From Actinomycetota bacterium (lineage in GTDB: Bacteria; Actinomycetota; Actinomycetes; Propionibacteriales; Propionibacteriaceae): a DNA stretch of 64,000 nt. The DNA lies in contig JAIUOT010000037.1 of NCBI GenBank assembly GCA_020161015.1, positions 1-64,000 of the forward strand. The letters are read 5' to 3'. The first letter of the stretch is position 1. Every line of letters begins with the position of its first letter. Below are positions 1 through 9,350 of the stretch, one piece after another. The notes beneath the pieces are model-generated. The model was not told the origin of the DNA. It saw only the letters and a program-made list of their open reading frames with translations, and made no database searches. Both the position numbers and the translations under genes were made by a program.

Positions 1-800
1 AGTACATCCTGCTCAAGCTGATCCAGGCCGCCGACTACGACGTGAAGAAGGCCGAGACCGGGATCATCTACATCGACGAGATCGACAAGGTGGCCCGCAA
101 GAGCGAGAACCCGTCGATCACCCGCGACGTCTCCGGCGAGGGCGTCCAGCAGGCGCTGCTGAAGATCCTCGAGGGCACCACGGCCTCGGTGCCGCCGCAG
201 GGCGGGCGCAAGCACCCGCACCAGGAGTTCATCCAGATCGACACCACGAACATCCTGTTCATCGTGGGCGGGGCCTTCGCGGGCCTGGAGGAGATCATCA
301 ACGCCCGCGTCGGCAAGCGTCCGCTCGGCTTCAACAACGATGCCGCGGTCCGCCGTCCGACGAGCCTCAACCCGTTCGAGGAGGTCCGTCCCGAGGACCT
401 GCACAAGTTCGGGCTGATCCCGGAGTTCATCGGACGCCTGCCGATGATCTCGACGGTCGCCCAGCTCGACCAGGAGGCGCTGGTGCGGATCCTCGTCGAG
501 CCGAAGAACGCGCTGATCAAGCAGTTCCGGAAGCTCTTCGAGCTCGACGGCGTCGACCTGGAGTTCACGCCCGAGGCCATCCAGGCGATCGCAGCGATGG
601 CGCTGCGACGGGGGATCGGGGCCCGCGGGCTGCGGTCGATCCTGGAGGAGATCCTGCTCAACGTGATGTACCACGTGCCCAGCGACGACGAGGTGGCGCA
701 GGTGCTCGTCGACGCCGACGTGGTGACCGATGGTGTTGCTCCGCAGCTTGTCAGCCGCGCACAGCTGGCCCGCACCGAGCGTCGCGACAAGAGCGCCTGA
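1..800 (+). CDS. clpX: ATP-dependent Clp protease ATP-binding subunit ClpX (3' part)
   Basis: C-terminal part of the AAA+ unfoldase that feeds substrates to ClpP. The gene is cut by the window start; the first complete codon is at position 3, reading [16 protein letters not shown]. Visible motifs are Walker B ([10 protein letters not shown]), sensor 1 ([14 protein letters not shown]), a pore-proximal region with [13 protein letters not shown], an LGF tripeptide matching the ClpP-binding IGF loop, and the sensor 2 segment [14 protein letters not shown]. The C-terminus ends normally at TGA. Only the zinc-binding domain and Walker A lie outside the window. The neighbouring valS-folC block is the usual actinobacterial context; the PTS genes between them are an extra insertion. 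Confidence 0.97.
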   Translation, partial: YILLKLIQAADYDVKKAETGIIYIDEIDKVARKSENPSITRDVSGEGVQQALLKILEGTTASVPPQGGRKHPHQEFIQIDTTNILFIVGGAFAGLEEIINARVGKRPLGFNNDAAVRRPTSLNPFEEVRPEDLHKFGLIPEFIGRLPMISTVAQLDQEALVRILVEPKNALIKQFRKLFELDGVDLEFTPEAIQAIAAMALRRGIGARGLRSILEEILLNVMYHVPSDDEVAQVLVDADVVTDGVAPQLVSRAQLARTERRDKSA

Positions 801-938
801 CCCCTCCCGCACCTTTCCCGGGGACATCGGGGCCGACTGAAACGTCATAGTCCCGCCAATGGCGGAAAGGGTCGCAAGCGGCGGCGCGGGTATGCCATTG
901 TGGACCCGTCGACAACGTTGCCAACGAAGGAGTTCCCC

Positions 939-1208
939 ATGGCCACCCGTGAAGTCAGCATCGCGTCCTCGGTCGGTCTGCACGCACGCCCCGCGTCGCT
1001 GTTCGTGCAGGCTGCCACCGCCACCGGACTGCCCGTGACGATCGCCAAGGCCGGGGGGAACCCGGTGGATGCCCGCAGCATCCTGATGGTGATGGCCCTG
1101 GGCGCCAAGCACGGCGAGGTCGTCACGCTGTCGGCCGAGGGCGAGGGTGCCGAGGCGGCGCTCGACTCCCTGGTCGCGCTGCTGTCGCGCGATCTCGACG
1201 CGGAGTAG
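939..1208 (+). CDS. ptsH: Phosphocarrier protein HPr
   Basis: Small cytosolic phosphocarrier of the PEP:sugar phosphotransferase system, 89 residues, the normal HPr length. His15 in VGLHARPAS is the residue phosphorylated by Enzyme I. The second conserved segment is ARSILMVMALGA, with Ser47 at the position of the regulatory serine of Firmicutes HPr. The ATG at 939 is chosen over upstream GTGs because AAGGAG lies 6 nt before it (927-932) and the protein then begins exactly like HPr. Enzyme I starts 2 nt after the stop, so the two genes form a ptsH-ptsI operon. No sugar-specific Enzyme II gene is nearby. Confidence 0.96.
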   Translation: MATREVSIASSVGLHARPASLFVQAATATGLPVTIAKAGGNPVDARSILMVMALGAKHGEVVTLSAEGEGAEAALDSLVALLSRDLDAE

Positions 1209-1210
1209 CC

Positions 1211-2905
1211 ATGGCCGGCGACGCCGAACTGCATTGCACCTTCCACGGGATCGGCGTCAGTGCCGGCACCGCCGTGGGTCCGCTCGTCGTGGTCACCCCG
1301 CCGCCGAAGGCTCCGGCGGACGAGGCCCCGACGACGGACGCGGCGGCGGCCTCCGCCACCGTCCACCAGGTGCTGGACGACGTGGCGAAGGGCCTGGACG
1401 CCCGGGCCGCTTCGGCCGCCGAGCACGCCAAGCCGATCCTCGAGGCCGGCGCGATGATGGCGCGGGACCCCGGGCTCGCGATGGGCATCGACACCCAGCT
1501 CCAGAAGGGGCTGGGCGTGGCCACCGCCGTCACCGCCGCGGTGGAGGAGTACTGCGCGATGTTCGAGTCGCTCGGCGGTTACATGGCCGAGCGGGTGACG
1601 GACCTGCGCGACGTCCGTGACCGGGCCGTCGCCCGCCTGCTCGGGCAGCCGGAGCCGGGCGTGCCGTCCCTCACCGTGCCGAGCATCCTGGCCGCCCAGG
1701 ACCTCGCGCCCGCCGAGACCGCAACGCTGACCGCCGAGACCTGCCTGGGCATCATCACCGAGGCCGGCGGCCCGACGAGCCACACCGCCATCCTGGCGTC
1801 CCAGCTGGGCATTCCGGCCGTCGTCCAGGCTGTCGGGATCCTCGGGATCCCGGCGGAGACCACTGTCGCGATCGACGGCGGCGTCGGGGAGATCACGGTC
1901 AACCCGACCGCGCAGGAGATCGAGCTGCTGGCCGAGCGCAAGCGCCGCCGTGCCGCAGCCCTGGCCGGGGGCACCGGGAACGGTGCGACCAAGGACGGCT
2001 ACCCGGTCGCGCTGCTGGCGAACATCGGCACCGCCGACGACGCGCGCAAGGCGGCCAAGCAGCCCGTCGAGGGCGTCGGCCTGTTCCGTACCGAGTTCCT
2101 GTTCCTCGACCGCGACACGATGCCGACCGTGGAGGAGCAGACCGCCACCTACACCGAGGTCTTCCAGGCCTTCGGCACCCGCCGGGTCGTCGTCCGCACG
2201 CTCGACGCCGGCGCGGACAAGCCGCTGAAGTTCGCCGATCTCGGGCCGGAGGAGAATCCGGCCCTGGGACGGCGGGGCATCCGCCTCGGGATGATCCGCA
2301 CCGACGTGCTGGACGCCCAGCTGGAGGCACTGGCCGCGGCCTACAAGGCCACCGGTGCCGACGTCCGGGTGATGGCTCCGATGATCGCCACCCAGGCCGA
2401 GGCCACCTGGTTCGCCGACAAGGTGCGGGCGCTGGGCCTGCCCAAGGTGGGCGTGATGATCGAGGTCCCCGCGGCCGCGATCCGCAGCAAGGGCATCCTC
2501 TACCACGTCGACTTCGCCTCGCTGGGCACCAACGACCTCCAGCAGTACACGATGGCGGCCGACCGCATGCAGGGTGAGCTCGCCGCCTTGCTGAACCCGT
2601 GGGAGCCGGCCCTGCTCGACGTCGTGGCCCTGGCCTGCGAGGGCGGCGCCGCGATGGGTAAGCCGGTCGGCGTGTGCGGTGAGGCCGCCGGTGACCCGGG
2701 CCTCGCCCTGGTCCTCGCCGGGCTCGGCGTGTCCAGCCTCTCCATGGCGCCGGGCAAGGTGCCCGCCGTCCGGACGGCGCTGGGCCTGCACACCCTCACG
2801 CAGTGCCAGCAGATGGCCGCCGCTGCCCGCGCCGGCACCAACGCCACGGAGGCCAAGGCCGCCGTGATGGCGATGGCCGACCCGGTTCTCGCCGACCTGG
2901 TCTGA
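1211..2905 (+). CDS. ptsI: PTS Enzyme I (phosphoenolpyruvate-protein phosphotransferase)
   Basis: Cytosolic enzyme that takes phosphate from PEP onto a histidine and passes it to HPr. The 564 residues match the family length. Order: N-terminal HPr-binding helical region, the swivelling phosphohistidine domain with GGPTSHTAILASQLGIP (the His is the phosphorylation site), then the PEP-binding TIM barrel with GVGLFRTEFLF, GRRGIRLG and GTNDLQQYTMAADR, and finally PVGVCGEAAGDP. It starts 2 nt downstream of ptsH and surely shares its transcript. Downstream is a convergent lipoprotein gene. Confidence 0.97.
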   Translation: MAGDAELHCTFHGIGVSAGTAVGPLVVVTPPPKAPADEAPTTDAAAASATVHQVLDDVAKGLDARAASAAEHAKPILEAGAMMARDPGLAMGIDTQLQKGLGVATAVTAAVEEYCAMFESLGGYMAERVTDLRDVRDRAVARLLGQPEPGVPSLTVPSILAAQDLAPAETATLTAETCLGIITEAGGPTSHTAILASQLGIPAVVQAVGILGIPAETTVAIDGGVGEITVNPTAQEIELLAERKRRRAAALAGGTGNGATKDGYPVALLANIGTADDARKAAKQPVEGVGLFRTEFLFLDRDTMPTVEEQTATYTEVFQAFGTRRVVVRTLDAGADKPLKFADLGPEENPALGRRGIRLGMIRTDVLDAQLEALAAAYKATGADVRVMAPMIATQAEATWFADKVRALGLPKVGVMIEVPAAAIRSKGILYHVDFASLGTNDLQQYTMAADRMQGELAALLNPWEPALLDVVALACEGGAAMGKPVGVCGEAAGDPGLALVLAGLGVSSLSMAPGKVPAVRTALGLHTLTQCQQMAAAARAGTNATEAKAAVMAMADPVLADLV

Positions 2906-3032
2906 GTCCGAGCCGGCCGGTCCTCTCCGACCCGTCCGGGCTGCCCCGGAGGCGGGCCCGCGCGCCCTGGGGCCGCGAGGCGGACGGGCAGAGCGGCGCG
3001 TCACGAGCGCTGAGGCGGACGCGGTGCGTGCG

Positions 3033-3515
3033 TCAGCGGGCGGCGTCCTTCAGCGTGCCGGTGATGCCGCCGCTCGGGCTGCCGACCAGGCAGACCACCT
3101 CGCGGTCGCCCGCACCGGTCCAGGTCTCGCGGGTCGGGGTGAGCATCGTGATGTCGAGCCGGGACTTCTTCCCGGGCAGCCCGACGAAGCCCTCGAACGC
3201 CGCGTTGCACGCCTGCTCGGCGCGGTCGCGGACGGCGGCGGTCCCCGGGTAGTCCTCGCCCTCCAGCGTCGTCGAGGCGAACGCCTCCCAGAAGTGCGGC
3301 TGGGCGCACGGGAGGAGGGCGAGCGCGTCGGTGCTCTCGCTGGGCAGCTTGTCGAGGCAGTCGCCGACGCGCACCGAGAAGGTGTCGGTGGTGGCCGGGG
3401 CGGTCACCTGGCCGGCGCCGTCACGCGGCCCGGGCGTGCACCCGAGCAGCGCGAACCCGGCGACCAGCCCGACGGCGATCACCCGCCACCCGTGACCGCC
3501 GGTGCGCGTCCGCAC
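3033..3515 (-). CDS. Putative lipoprotein with septum-formation-like domain
   Basis: About 160 residues. The N-terminus has an Arg-rich stretch, a hydrophobic segment and the lipobox ALLGC with Cys26, so it should be exported and lipid-anchored. The rest contains two cysteine-bearing blocks, VGDCLDKLP and LLPCAQPHFWEAFAST, the pattern of the Septum_form-type actinobacterial domain. The GTG at 3515 is selected because it gives a proper signal peptide; the open frame extending upstream lies antisense to nothing useful and overlaps valS. It sits 5 nt after the valS stop on the same strand and may be co-transcribed. Exact function is unknown. Confidence 0.75.
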   Translation of the reverse strand: MRTRTGGHGWRVIAVGLVAGFALLGCTPGPRDGAGQVTAPATTDTFSVRVGDCLDKLPSESTDALALLPCAQPHFWEAFASTTLEGEDYPGTAAVRDRAEQACNAAFEGFVGLPGKKSRLDITMLTPTRETWTGAGDREVVCLVGSPSGGITGTLKDAAR

Positions 3516-3520
3516 GGGCC

Positions 3521-6112
3521 TCAGGCCTCTGCGGGCTTCAGTTCGACGGCGACCGCCAGCGGCGCACCTGTCGCCTGCCACTCGATCGGGCTCGTGATCC
3601 GTCCGACGGCCCGCAGGTCGTCCTCTGCGGCGAAGAGCCGGTTGAGCACGTCCTCGGGCCCGGAGAAGACCGCGCGCGTGGCCTCGGTCTTCATCGAGAC
3701 CTTTGCCTGCGACTTCGCGCCACGGATCCCGATCAGGGCCTCCGCGAGGTCCGCCAGCAGCGCCGGGTTCCCGCCGTCCGCGGGGATCTCGTCGACCGTC
3801 GGCCACGCGGCGTGGTGGATCGAGCCGGTGCGCCACCACGACCACACCTCCTCGGTGACGAACGGGAGGAACGGTGCGAACAGCCGCAGCAGCACGTCGA
3901 GGGCCTGGCGCAGCGCGGCGCGGGCCGAGTCGCTGGCCTCGGGCTCCTCTGAGCCGTACGCGCGCTCCTTCACGAGCTCGAGGTAGTCGTCGCAGAACTG
4001 CCAGAAGAACCTCTCGGATGCCTCAAGGGCGGTTGAGTAGTCGTAGGCATCGAACGCCGCGGTCGCCTGGCGGACGACGTCGGCAAGGGCGGCCAGCATG
4101 GCAAGGTCCACCGGCTCGGTCGCCCGGGTCCTGCTGGGGGTGTCCGCGGCGATGCCGAGGATGAACTTGCTGGCGTTGAGGATCTTCATCGCCAGGCGGC
4201 GTCCGACCTTCATCTGGGTCTCGTCGAACGGGGAGTCCATGCCGGGACGCGCCATCGCGGCGCGCCAGCGGACGGCGTCCGAGCCGAACCGGTCGAGGAT
4301 GTCGGTGGGCACGACGACGTTGCCCTTGCTCTTGCTCATCTTCTTCCGGTCGGGGTCGACCACGAAGCCCGAGATCGCCGCGAGCCTCCACGGCAGCGAG
4401 CCGTGCTCGAAGTGCGCCCGCACGACGCGCGAGAACAGCCAGGTGCGGATGATGTCGTGCGCCTGGGGGGCCATGTCCATCGGGAACGTCAGGCGCCACA
4501 GCTCGTCGTCGCGCTCCCAGCCGCAGGCGAGCTGCGGGGTGAGCGAGGAGGTGGCCCAGGTGTCCATGACGTCGGGGTCTCCGACGAAGCCGCCGGGCAC
4601 CCCGCGCTGGTCGTCGGTGTAGCCGGGCGGGCACTGGCTGGACGGGTCGACGGGCAGCGCGTCCTCGCCGGGAATGATCGGGTGCTCGTAGTCGGGCTCG
4701 CCGTCGGCGTCGAGGGCGTACCAGACCGGGAAGGGGACGCCGAAGAAGCGCTGGCGGCTGATCAGCCAGTCGCCGTTGAGCCCGTTGACCCAGTTGGCGT
4801 AGCGGTGCCGCATGTGGTCGGGCACCCAGACGAGCTCCTCGCCCCGGGCCAGCAGCGCTTCCTTGAGGTCGTCGTCGCGGCCGCCGTTGCGGATGTACCA
4901 CTGGCGCGTGGAGACGATCTCGAGCGGCTTGTCGCCCTTCTCGTAGAAGTTCGCCATCCGCTGGGTCGGCTTGGGCTCGCCGTCCAGGTCGCCGGACGCG
5001 CGGAGCATCGCGACCATCGCCTCACGGGCGCCGAAGGTGGTCTTGCCGGCGAGTTCGGCGTACGGCGCGGCGTCCGGCAGCCAGTCGGGCGTCTCGGCGT
5101 GCAGGCGTCCGTCCCGCCCGATCACGGTGCGCGTGGGCAGCCGCAGCTCCCGCCACCACTGCACGTCGGTGAGGTCGCCGAAGGTGCAGCACATCGCGAT
5201 GCCGGCGCCCTTGTCGGGTTCGGCGGCCGGGTGGGCGAGCACCGGGATCTCCACGCCGAACACCGGGGAGGTCACCGTGGTGCCGAACAGCTGCTGGTAG
5301 CGCTCGTCGTCGGGGTGGGCGATCAGCGCGCAGACCGACACGATCAGTTCCGGACGCGTGGTCTCGATGTAGACCGGCTCGCCGTCGGGACGGTGGAACG
5401 CGACCCGGTGGTAGTGGCCGGGGTAGTCACGGGCCTCCAGCTCGGCCTGGGCGACGGCGGTGTGGAAGGTGATGTCCCACAGCGTCGGGGCCTCGGAGAG
5501 GTACGCCTCCCCGCGGGCGAGGTTGCGCAGGAATGCGCGCTGCGCGACCGCCTGGGCCTCGTCGGAGATGGTCGCGTAGAGGGCCTTCCAGTCCACGCTC
5601 AGGCCGAGGGAGCGCCACAGGTTCTCGAACGCCAGCTCGTCGACGGCGGTGAGCTCGTGGCACAGCTGCACGAAGTTGCGCCGGCTGATCGGCACCTGCC
5701 GCTTGGGGTCCGGCTTCTCCGGCGGGGTGAAGTCGGGGTCGTAGGGCAGGGACGGGTCGCAGCGCACGCCGTAGAAGTTCTGGACGCGGCGCTCGGTCGG
5801 CAGGCCGTTGTCGTCCCAGCCCATCGGGTAGAAGACGTGCTTGCCACGCATGCGCTGGTAGCGGGCGACGAGGTCGGTGTGGGTGTAGCTGAACACGTGA
5901 CCCACGTGCAGTGATCCCGACACCGTGGGTGGCGGGGTGTCGATGCTGAACACCTGCTCGCGCGAGGCGGGACGGACGAACGCGTAGGTGTCCTGCTCGC
6001 GCCAGACCTGCGACCACTTCGCCTCGAGGCCCTCCAGCACCGGACGCTCCGGTACGCCGCCGGTGCCCTCGGTCGGCGCGGGCACGATGCGGTTCAGGGC
6101 CTGTTCGGTCAT
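3521..6112 (-). CDS. valS: Valine--tRNA ligase (archaeal/rickettsial-like type)
   Basis: Class I aminoacyl-tRNA synthetase charging tRNA-Val, 863 residues. The HIGH-like motif is [15 protein letters not shown], and KMSKS is present as [12 protein letters not shown]. The catalytic core reads [20 protein letters not shown]. As I recall, this is the form in archaeal and Rickettsia ValS, not the GTDHAGIATQ form of E. coli or Bacillus. The ATG at 6112 is preferred over the one at 6121 because TAAGAT (6120-6125) ends exactly 7 nt before it, which predicts a leaderless mRNA; the alternative adds three residues. The lipoprotein gene follows on the same strand. Confidence 0.96.
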   Translation of the reverse strand: MTEQALNRIVPAPTEGTGGVPERPVLEGLEAKWSQVWREQDTYAFVRPASREQVFSIDTPPPTVSGSLHVGHVFSYTHTDLVARYQRMRGKHVFYPMGWDDNGLPTERRVQNFYGVRCDPSLPYDPDFTPPEKPDPKRQVPISRRNFVQLCHELTAVDELAFENLWRSLGLSVDWKALYATISDEAQAVAQRAFLRNLARGEAYLSEAPTLWDITFHTAVAQAELEARDYPGHYHRVAFHRPDGEPVYIETTRPELIVSVCALIAHPDDERYQQLFGTTVTSPVFGVEIPVLAHPAAEPDKGAGIAMCCTFGDLTDVQWWRELRLPTRTVIGRDGRLHAETPDWLPDAAPYAELAGKTTFGAREAMVAMLRASGDLDGEPKPTQRMANFYEKGDKPLEIVSTRQWYIRNGGRDDDLKEALLARGEELVWVPDHMRHRYANWVNGLNGDWLISRQRFFGVPFPVWYALDADGEPDYEHPIIPGEDALPVDPSSQCPPGYTDDQRGVPGGFVGDPDVMDTWATSSLTPQLACGWERDDELWRLTFPMDMAPQAHDIIRTWLFSRVVRAHFEHGSLPWRLAAISGFVVDPDRKKMSKSKGNVVVPTDILDRFGSDAVRWRAAMARPGMDSPFDETQMKVGRRLAMKILNASKFILGIAADTPSRTRATEPVDLAMLAALADVVRQATAAFDAYDYSTALEASERFFWQFCDDYLELVKERAYGSEEPEASDSARAALRQALDVLLRLFAPFLPFVTEEVWSWWRTGSIHHAAWPTVDEIPADGGNPALLADLAEALIGIRGAKSQAKVSMKTEATRAVFSGPEDVLNRLFAAEDDLRAVGRITSPIEWQATGAPLAVAVELKPAEA

Positions 6113-6119
6113 GGGGTGC

Positions 6120-6125
6120 ATCTTA
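6120..6125 (-). promoter_or_regulatory. -10 box of a leaderless valS transcript
   Basis: TAAGAT on the minus strand, followed by 7 nt and then the valS ATG at 6112. No Shine-Dalgarno sequence is visible. Transcription would start at or near the A of the start codon. Confidence 0.5.
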
Positions 6126-6218
6126 TTGAGCGTCCCGCGCCAGATCAGAATCGACGCCCTGCGGACGTCGCGCCGGGTTCAGCGCGGCAGGAAGGACAAC
6201 GCGAGCACCGGGTCGGCG

Positions 6219-7013
6219 TCAGGCCCCCGCGGCCTTCTGGAAGACCTGGAGGAGCTTCGCCGCGGCGTCCGGGTCCGTGGGCTGGACCGCGCCGACGTCC
6301 GACAGCGACACGGCCTTGCCGTTGGCGTGGATGGTGGGCGTGCCCACCGACTTGCTGATCGCCAGCAGGTCCTGGGTGCCGAGCTCGTTGCTGGTGTTCA
6401 CGAACGCCTTCGTGGACTGCTTGTCGTAGCACGCCTGGAAGCTGGTGAGCGCGTCCCCGCTGATCCCGACCGTCGCCGGGATGGTGTCCCGCAGGAGCGT
6501 GTCCTCGTACCCGGCGCCCTCCTGGGCGGGCTGGTTTGCGAAGATCTCGTTGTGGAAGGCGCCGTAGCTCCCGGCCACGTCCGCGCAGGTCGCCGCGATG
6601 CCGGCGCGCACGGACGCGTCGTTGCTGAGGTTCTGGTCGAGGAACGTCATGGTGCGGTAACGCAGGTCGATCTCGCCGGAGGAGGCCAGCGTGTTCATCA
6701 GGCCGCCGTAGAGGCCCTCGAACTGCTTGCAGACCGGGCACTGGTAGTCGAAGAACAGCTCGACGACGGGCGCGCCGGCCTTCGCCTTGCCCGGGTAGAC
6801 CTCGATCGCGCGGCCGTCGGACGTGGCGTGCGGCGGGGTCACCGACCCGGCGGTGGCGCTCTTGCCCTGGTTCTGGAACAGCACCGCGATGACGACGCCG
6901 ATGATCAGCACGGCCAGCACCGCGGCCCCGACCCCCACCGCACGGGTGAGCCGCTGCTGCTTGGCTGCGGCGGCCTGCGCCTGGCGCAGGCGCTCGCGGT
7001 TGTTCTGCGTCAT
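6219..7013 (-). CDS. DsbA-like membrane-anchored thioredoxin-fold protein
   Basis: 264 residues. A basic N-terminus (MTQNNRERLRQAQ) is followed by one membrane span at about residues 24-46, then an extracytoplasmic thioredoxin fold of the DsbA/BdbD type. The redox motif is C92-P-V-C95 within FFDYQCPVCKQFEG; a later segment, SVGTPTIHANGKAV, holds the expected cis-Pro loop. Likely role is oxidation or isomerisation of exported protein thiols. The start codon overlaps the stop of the upstream MauE-like gene as ATGA (7010-7013), so the two are translationally coupled and probably form a redox pair in which MauE re-oxidises this protein. That partnership is inferred from context. Confidence 0.88.
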   Translation of the reverse strand: MTQNNRERLRQAQAAAAKQQRLTRAVGVGAAVLAVLIIGVVIAVLFQNQGKSATAGSVTPPHATSDGRAIEVYPGKAKAGAPVVELFFDYQCPVCKQFEGLYGGLMNTLASSGEIDLRYRTMTFLDQNLSNDASVRAGIAATCADVAGSYGAFHNEIFANQPAQEGAGYEDTLLRDTIPATVGISGDALTSFQACYDKQSTKAFVNTSNELGTQDLLAISKSVGTPTIHANGKAVSLSDVGAVQPTDPDAAAKLLQVFQKAAGA

Positions 7014-7558
7014 CGGGTGGGCTCCTTGTCGTCTTCGTTCGTGGGGACGGGGTCGTCGGAGGGTGCCGGGGCGGCGAACAGCCAGCCGTCCACGGCGAAG
7101 GGGGAACGCGGGCGCCACACCGTCCAGGCGCCGGCGAGCAGCAGCCCGAGGTCGCGCGCGATCTCGGCGGGGTATTGCGTCTGGCTCGCCTCGACCTCGC
7201 CGCCGCCACCGAAGCAGCCGCAGTCGATCGAGATGCCGCGCGCCCACACCGAGGCGATGCCGATGATGAACGCCAGCATGAGCAGCGAGCCGGCCACGGC
7301 CGAGAGCCGGGTGAAGGTGCCGGTGATCAGGAGCAGGCCGACGATGATCTCGACGATCGGCAGGGCTGCACCGACGGCGGCCGTGACCTCCCACGGCAGG
7401 AGCTGGTAGAGACGCACCGACTGGACGGAGGCGTCCAGCTGGGTGACCTTGAGGAGCCCGGCGACGAGCAGGACACCGCCGAGGACCAGGCGGGCGGCCA
7501 GCGTCACCCATTCCTGCCAGGGTCGCCGCGCGGGCACGGCGGTCACGGAGGCGGGCAC
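7010..7558 (-). CDS. MauE/DoxX-family redox-associated membrane protein
   Basis: About 182 residues with four predicted membrane spans (ARLVLGGVLLVAGLLK, TAAVGAALPIVEIIVGLLLI, LSAVAGSLLMLAFIIGIA, ARDLGLLLAGAWTVW). A conserved Cys pair lies in SIDCGCFGGGGE between spans 3 and 4, as in MauE-type thiol-oxidation membrane proteins. The GTG at 7558 is chosen because TATACT (7565-7570) ends 6 nt before it. Longer starts would overlap the divergent folC gene. The downstream gene is a DsbA-like CPVC protein with an ATGA overlap, supporting a role in disulfide metabolism at the membrane. Confidence 0.8.
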   Translation of the reverse strand: MPASVTAVPARRPWQEWVTLAARLVLGGVLLVAGLLKVTQLDASVQSVRLYQLLPWEVTAAVGAALPIVEIIVGLLLITGTFTRLSAVAGSLLMLAFIIGIASVWARGISIDCGCFGGGGEVEASQTQYPAEIARDLGLLLAGAWTVWRPRSPFAVDGWLFAAPAPSDDPVPTNEDDKEPTR

Positions 7559-7564
7559 CGCGTC

Positions 7565-7570
7565 AGTATA
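7565..7570 (-). promoter_or_regulatory. -10 box of the mauE-dsbA-like operon
   Basis: Perfect-looking TATACT followed by 6 nt and the GTG at 7558. It predicts a leaderless transcript divergent from folC and decides the start of the MauE-like gene. No clear -35 is seen. Confidence 0.6.
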
Positions 7571-7602
7571 TCGAGGCACCCTGTCCCGCCCGCGCCGGGT
7601 AC

Positions 7603-7608
7603 TAGGCT
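7603..7608 (+). promoter_or_regulatory. -10 box of folC
   Basis: TAGGCT, 9 nt before the folC ATG at 7618. No Shine-Dalgarno is present, so a leaderless or nearly leaderless mRNA is likely. Confidence 0.45.
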
Positions 7609-7617
7609 GAGCGGACC

Positions 7618-8952
7618 ATGAGCCGAACCCACGCCCAGATCGTCGCAGAGCTCCAGGACCGCTGGCCCGAGCACCGGGTCGCGCCCAGCCAGGCACGCGT
7701 CCGGGCGCTGTGCGACCTGCTCGGTTCGCCGGAGCGGTCCTTGCCGGTGATCCTCATCGCCGGGACGAACGGCAAGGGCAGCACCGCGCTGATGATCGAC
7801 TCGCTCCTTCGGGCGCTCGGCCTGCGGGTCGGCCGCTACGCCAGCCCCCACCTGGTGGACGTGACCGAGCGGATCAGCATCGACGGCGAGCCGATCAGTG
7901 CCGAGGCGTTCGACGCGCTGGTCGAGGAGGTGTCGCCACTGGTCGAACTGGTGGACGCCCAGCTGCTCGAGGGCGTCCGGATGACCTTCTTCGAGGTGAT
8001 GACCGCGCTGGCCTACGCCGCCTTCGCCGACGCCCCGGTCGACGTGGCCGTCGTCGAGGTGGGCCTGGGCGGACGCTGGGACGCGACCAATATCGTCGAG
8101 GCCGAGGTGGCGGTCGTCTGCCCGGTCGACCTCGACCACACCCACCTGCTCGGCGGCACGGTCGCGGAGATCGCCGCGGAGAAGGCGGGGATCATCAAGG
8201 CCGGAGCGAAGGCGGTGCTGGCCGCCCAGCAACCGGACGCGGCGCGCGTCCTGCTGGCCCGCTGCGCCGAGGTGGGCGCGGAGGTGCTGCGCGAGGGCGT
8301 CGAGTTCGGCCTCATCGGACGCACGCCGGCGATCGGCGGCCAGGTGCTGCGCCTCGACACCGCCGAGGGGCCGCTCGGCGACCTGTTCCTGCCCCTGTTC
8401 GGGGCGCACATGGCGCAGAACGCTGCCCTCGCCGTCGCGGCGGTCGAGGCGTTCCTGGGCGGCAAGCCGCTGCCGCCGGAGGTGATCTCCGCCGGCCTGG
8501 AGCAGGTGGAGGCGCCCGCGCGCCTGGAGATCGTCCGGCGCTCGCCGACCGTGGTGATCGACACCTGCCACAACCCGCACGGCGCACGGGCGACGATCGA
8601 CGCCGTGGCAGAGGCGTTCGACTTCACGCCGCTGGTCGGGGTGGTCGCGATGATGGCGGACAAGGACGTGGACGGTGTGCTGGGGATCTTCGCCGAGGCG
8701 ATGACCAGCGTCGTCTGCACGTCCATCGGCTCCACCAGCCGCGCCCTCCCGGCCGCCGACCTGGGGGAGCGGGCCGCCGGCGTGTTCGGCGCGGACCGCG
8801 TCGTGGTGGTGCCGGGCATGGCCGAGGCCATCGAGGAGGCCGTCCGGCTGGCCTACGAGGCCGGCCCCGGGTCCGGGATGCTGGTCGCCGGCTCGGTGTA
8901 CGCCGCCGGCGAGGCACGGGCCCTCCTGGTGCGGCCGGGGGCGGACGCGTGA
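7618..8952 (+). CDS. folC: Folylpolyglutamate synthase / dihydrofolate synthase
   Basis: Mur-ligase-family ATP-dependent enzyme adding glutamate to dihydropteroate or folates, 444 residues. Motifs: P-loop IAGTNGKGSTALMIDSLLR, then YASPHLVDVTERISI, DVAVVEVGLGGRWDATN, and the C-terminal DTCHNPHGARATIDAV. Cytosolic folate biosynthesis. The stop overlaps the GTG of the DUF4233 membrane gene by 4 nt, a pairing common in actinobacteria. Confidence 0.96.
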   Translation: MSRTHAQIVAELQDRWPEHRVAPSQARVRALCDLLGSPERSLPVILIAGTNGKGSTALMIDSLLRALGLRVGRYASPHLVDVTERISIDGEPISAEAFDALVEEVSPLVELVDAQLLEGVRMTFFEVMTALAYAAFADAPVDVAVVEVGLGGRWDATNIVEAEVAVVCPVDLDHTHLLGGTVAEIAAEKAGIIKAGAKAVLAAQQPDAARVLLARCAEVGAEVLREGVEFGLIGRTPAIGGQVLRLDTAEGPLGDLFLPLFGAHMAQNAALAVAAVEAFLGGKPLPPEVISAGLEQVEAPARLEIVRRSPTVVIDTCHNPHGARATIDAVAEAFDFTPLVGVVAMMADKDVDGVLGIFAEAMTSVVCTSIGSTSRALPAADLGERAAGVFGADRVVVVPGMAEAIEEAVRLAYEAGPGSGMLVAGSVYAAGEARALLVRPGADA

Positions 8953-9305
8953 GGCTCGCCCCGACCAACCCGATGGGCCGGGTGATGCTGAGCATCCTCG
9001 CGTTCGAGGCCATCGTCTTCGGCCTGGCGATCCCCGGGATGATCCAGGTCTCCTCCGTGCCGGTCGGGCTCGCGTTCGGGCTCGGCGGAGGCGCAGCGGT
9101 GCTCGCTGTCGTGTCGGCAGCCCTGCTGCGCGGGCCGGTCGGCTATCCGCTCGGCTGGCTCACCCAGGTGGTGGGCATCGCGCTCGGCCTGGCCACGCCG
9201 ATGATGTACGCCGTCGGTGGCATGTTCGCCCTGCTGTGGGTGGTGTGTTTCGCCCTGGGCCGCCGGATCGCGGCCACCCCGCCGGCCGGCCCGCCGCGCG
9301 GGTGA
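8949..9305 (+). CDS. DUF4233 family membrane protein
   Basis: 118 residues with four hydrophobic segments: MLSILAFEAIVFGLAIPGMI, GLAFGLGGGAAVLAVVSAAL, WLTQVVGIALGLATP and MYAVGGMFALLWVVCFALG. The start is the GTG overlapping the folC stop (GTGA, 8949-8952). Small membrane proteins of this family are found next to folC in many actinobacteria, but no activity is known to me. Co-transcribed with folC. Confidence 0.82.
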   Translation: MRLAPTNPMGRVMLSILAFEAIVFGLAIPGMIQVSSVPVGLAFGLGGGAAVLAVVSAALLRGPVGYPLGWLTQVVGIALGLATPMMYAVGGMFALLWVVCFALGRRIAATPPAGPPRG

Positions 9306-9337
9306 GCCCGCGTTCCGGAGCCGTCCCTGACGCCGGG

Positions 9338-9343
9338 TAAGGT
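9338..9343 (+). promoter_or_regulatory. -10 box of ndk
   Basis: TAAGGT, ending 7 nt before the ndk ATG at 9351. No Shine-Dalgarno is visible. Predicts a leaderless mRNA. Confidence 0.45.
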
Positions 9344-9350
9344 GCTCGCC

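Noticed and set aside
845..3004. Long minus-strand open frame (719 codons) opposite ptsH-ptsI
   Set aside because: It is the antisense shadow of well-identified genes; composition is Gly/Arg/His rich with no recognisable domain. The same reasoning removes many other long frames in this GC-rich window, for example those opposite rne, obgE and proA.
2906..3032. Terminator between ptsI and the lipoprotein gene
   Set aside because: CCGTCCG and CGGACGG are complementary but more than 40 nt apart with a competing GC-rich interior; no convincing hairpin.
9331..9343. GGGTAA/GGGTAC sequences before ndk and folC as stress promoters
   Set aside because: They lack a -35 match and overlap better-placed TAnnnT boxes; GGGTA occurs often by chance at this GC content.
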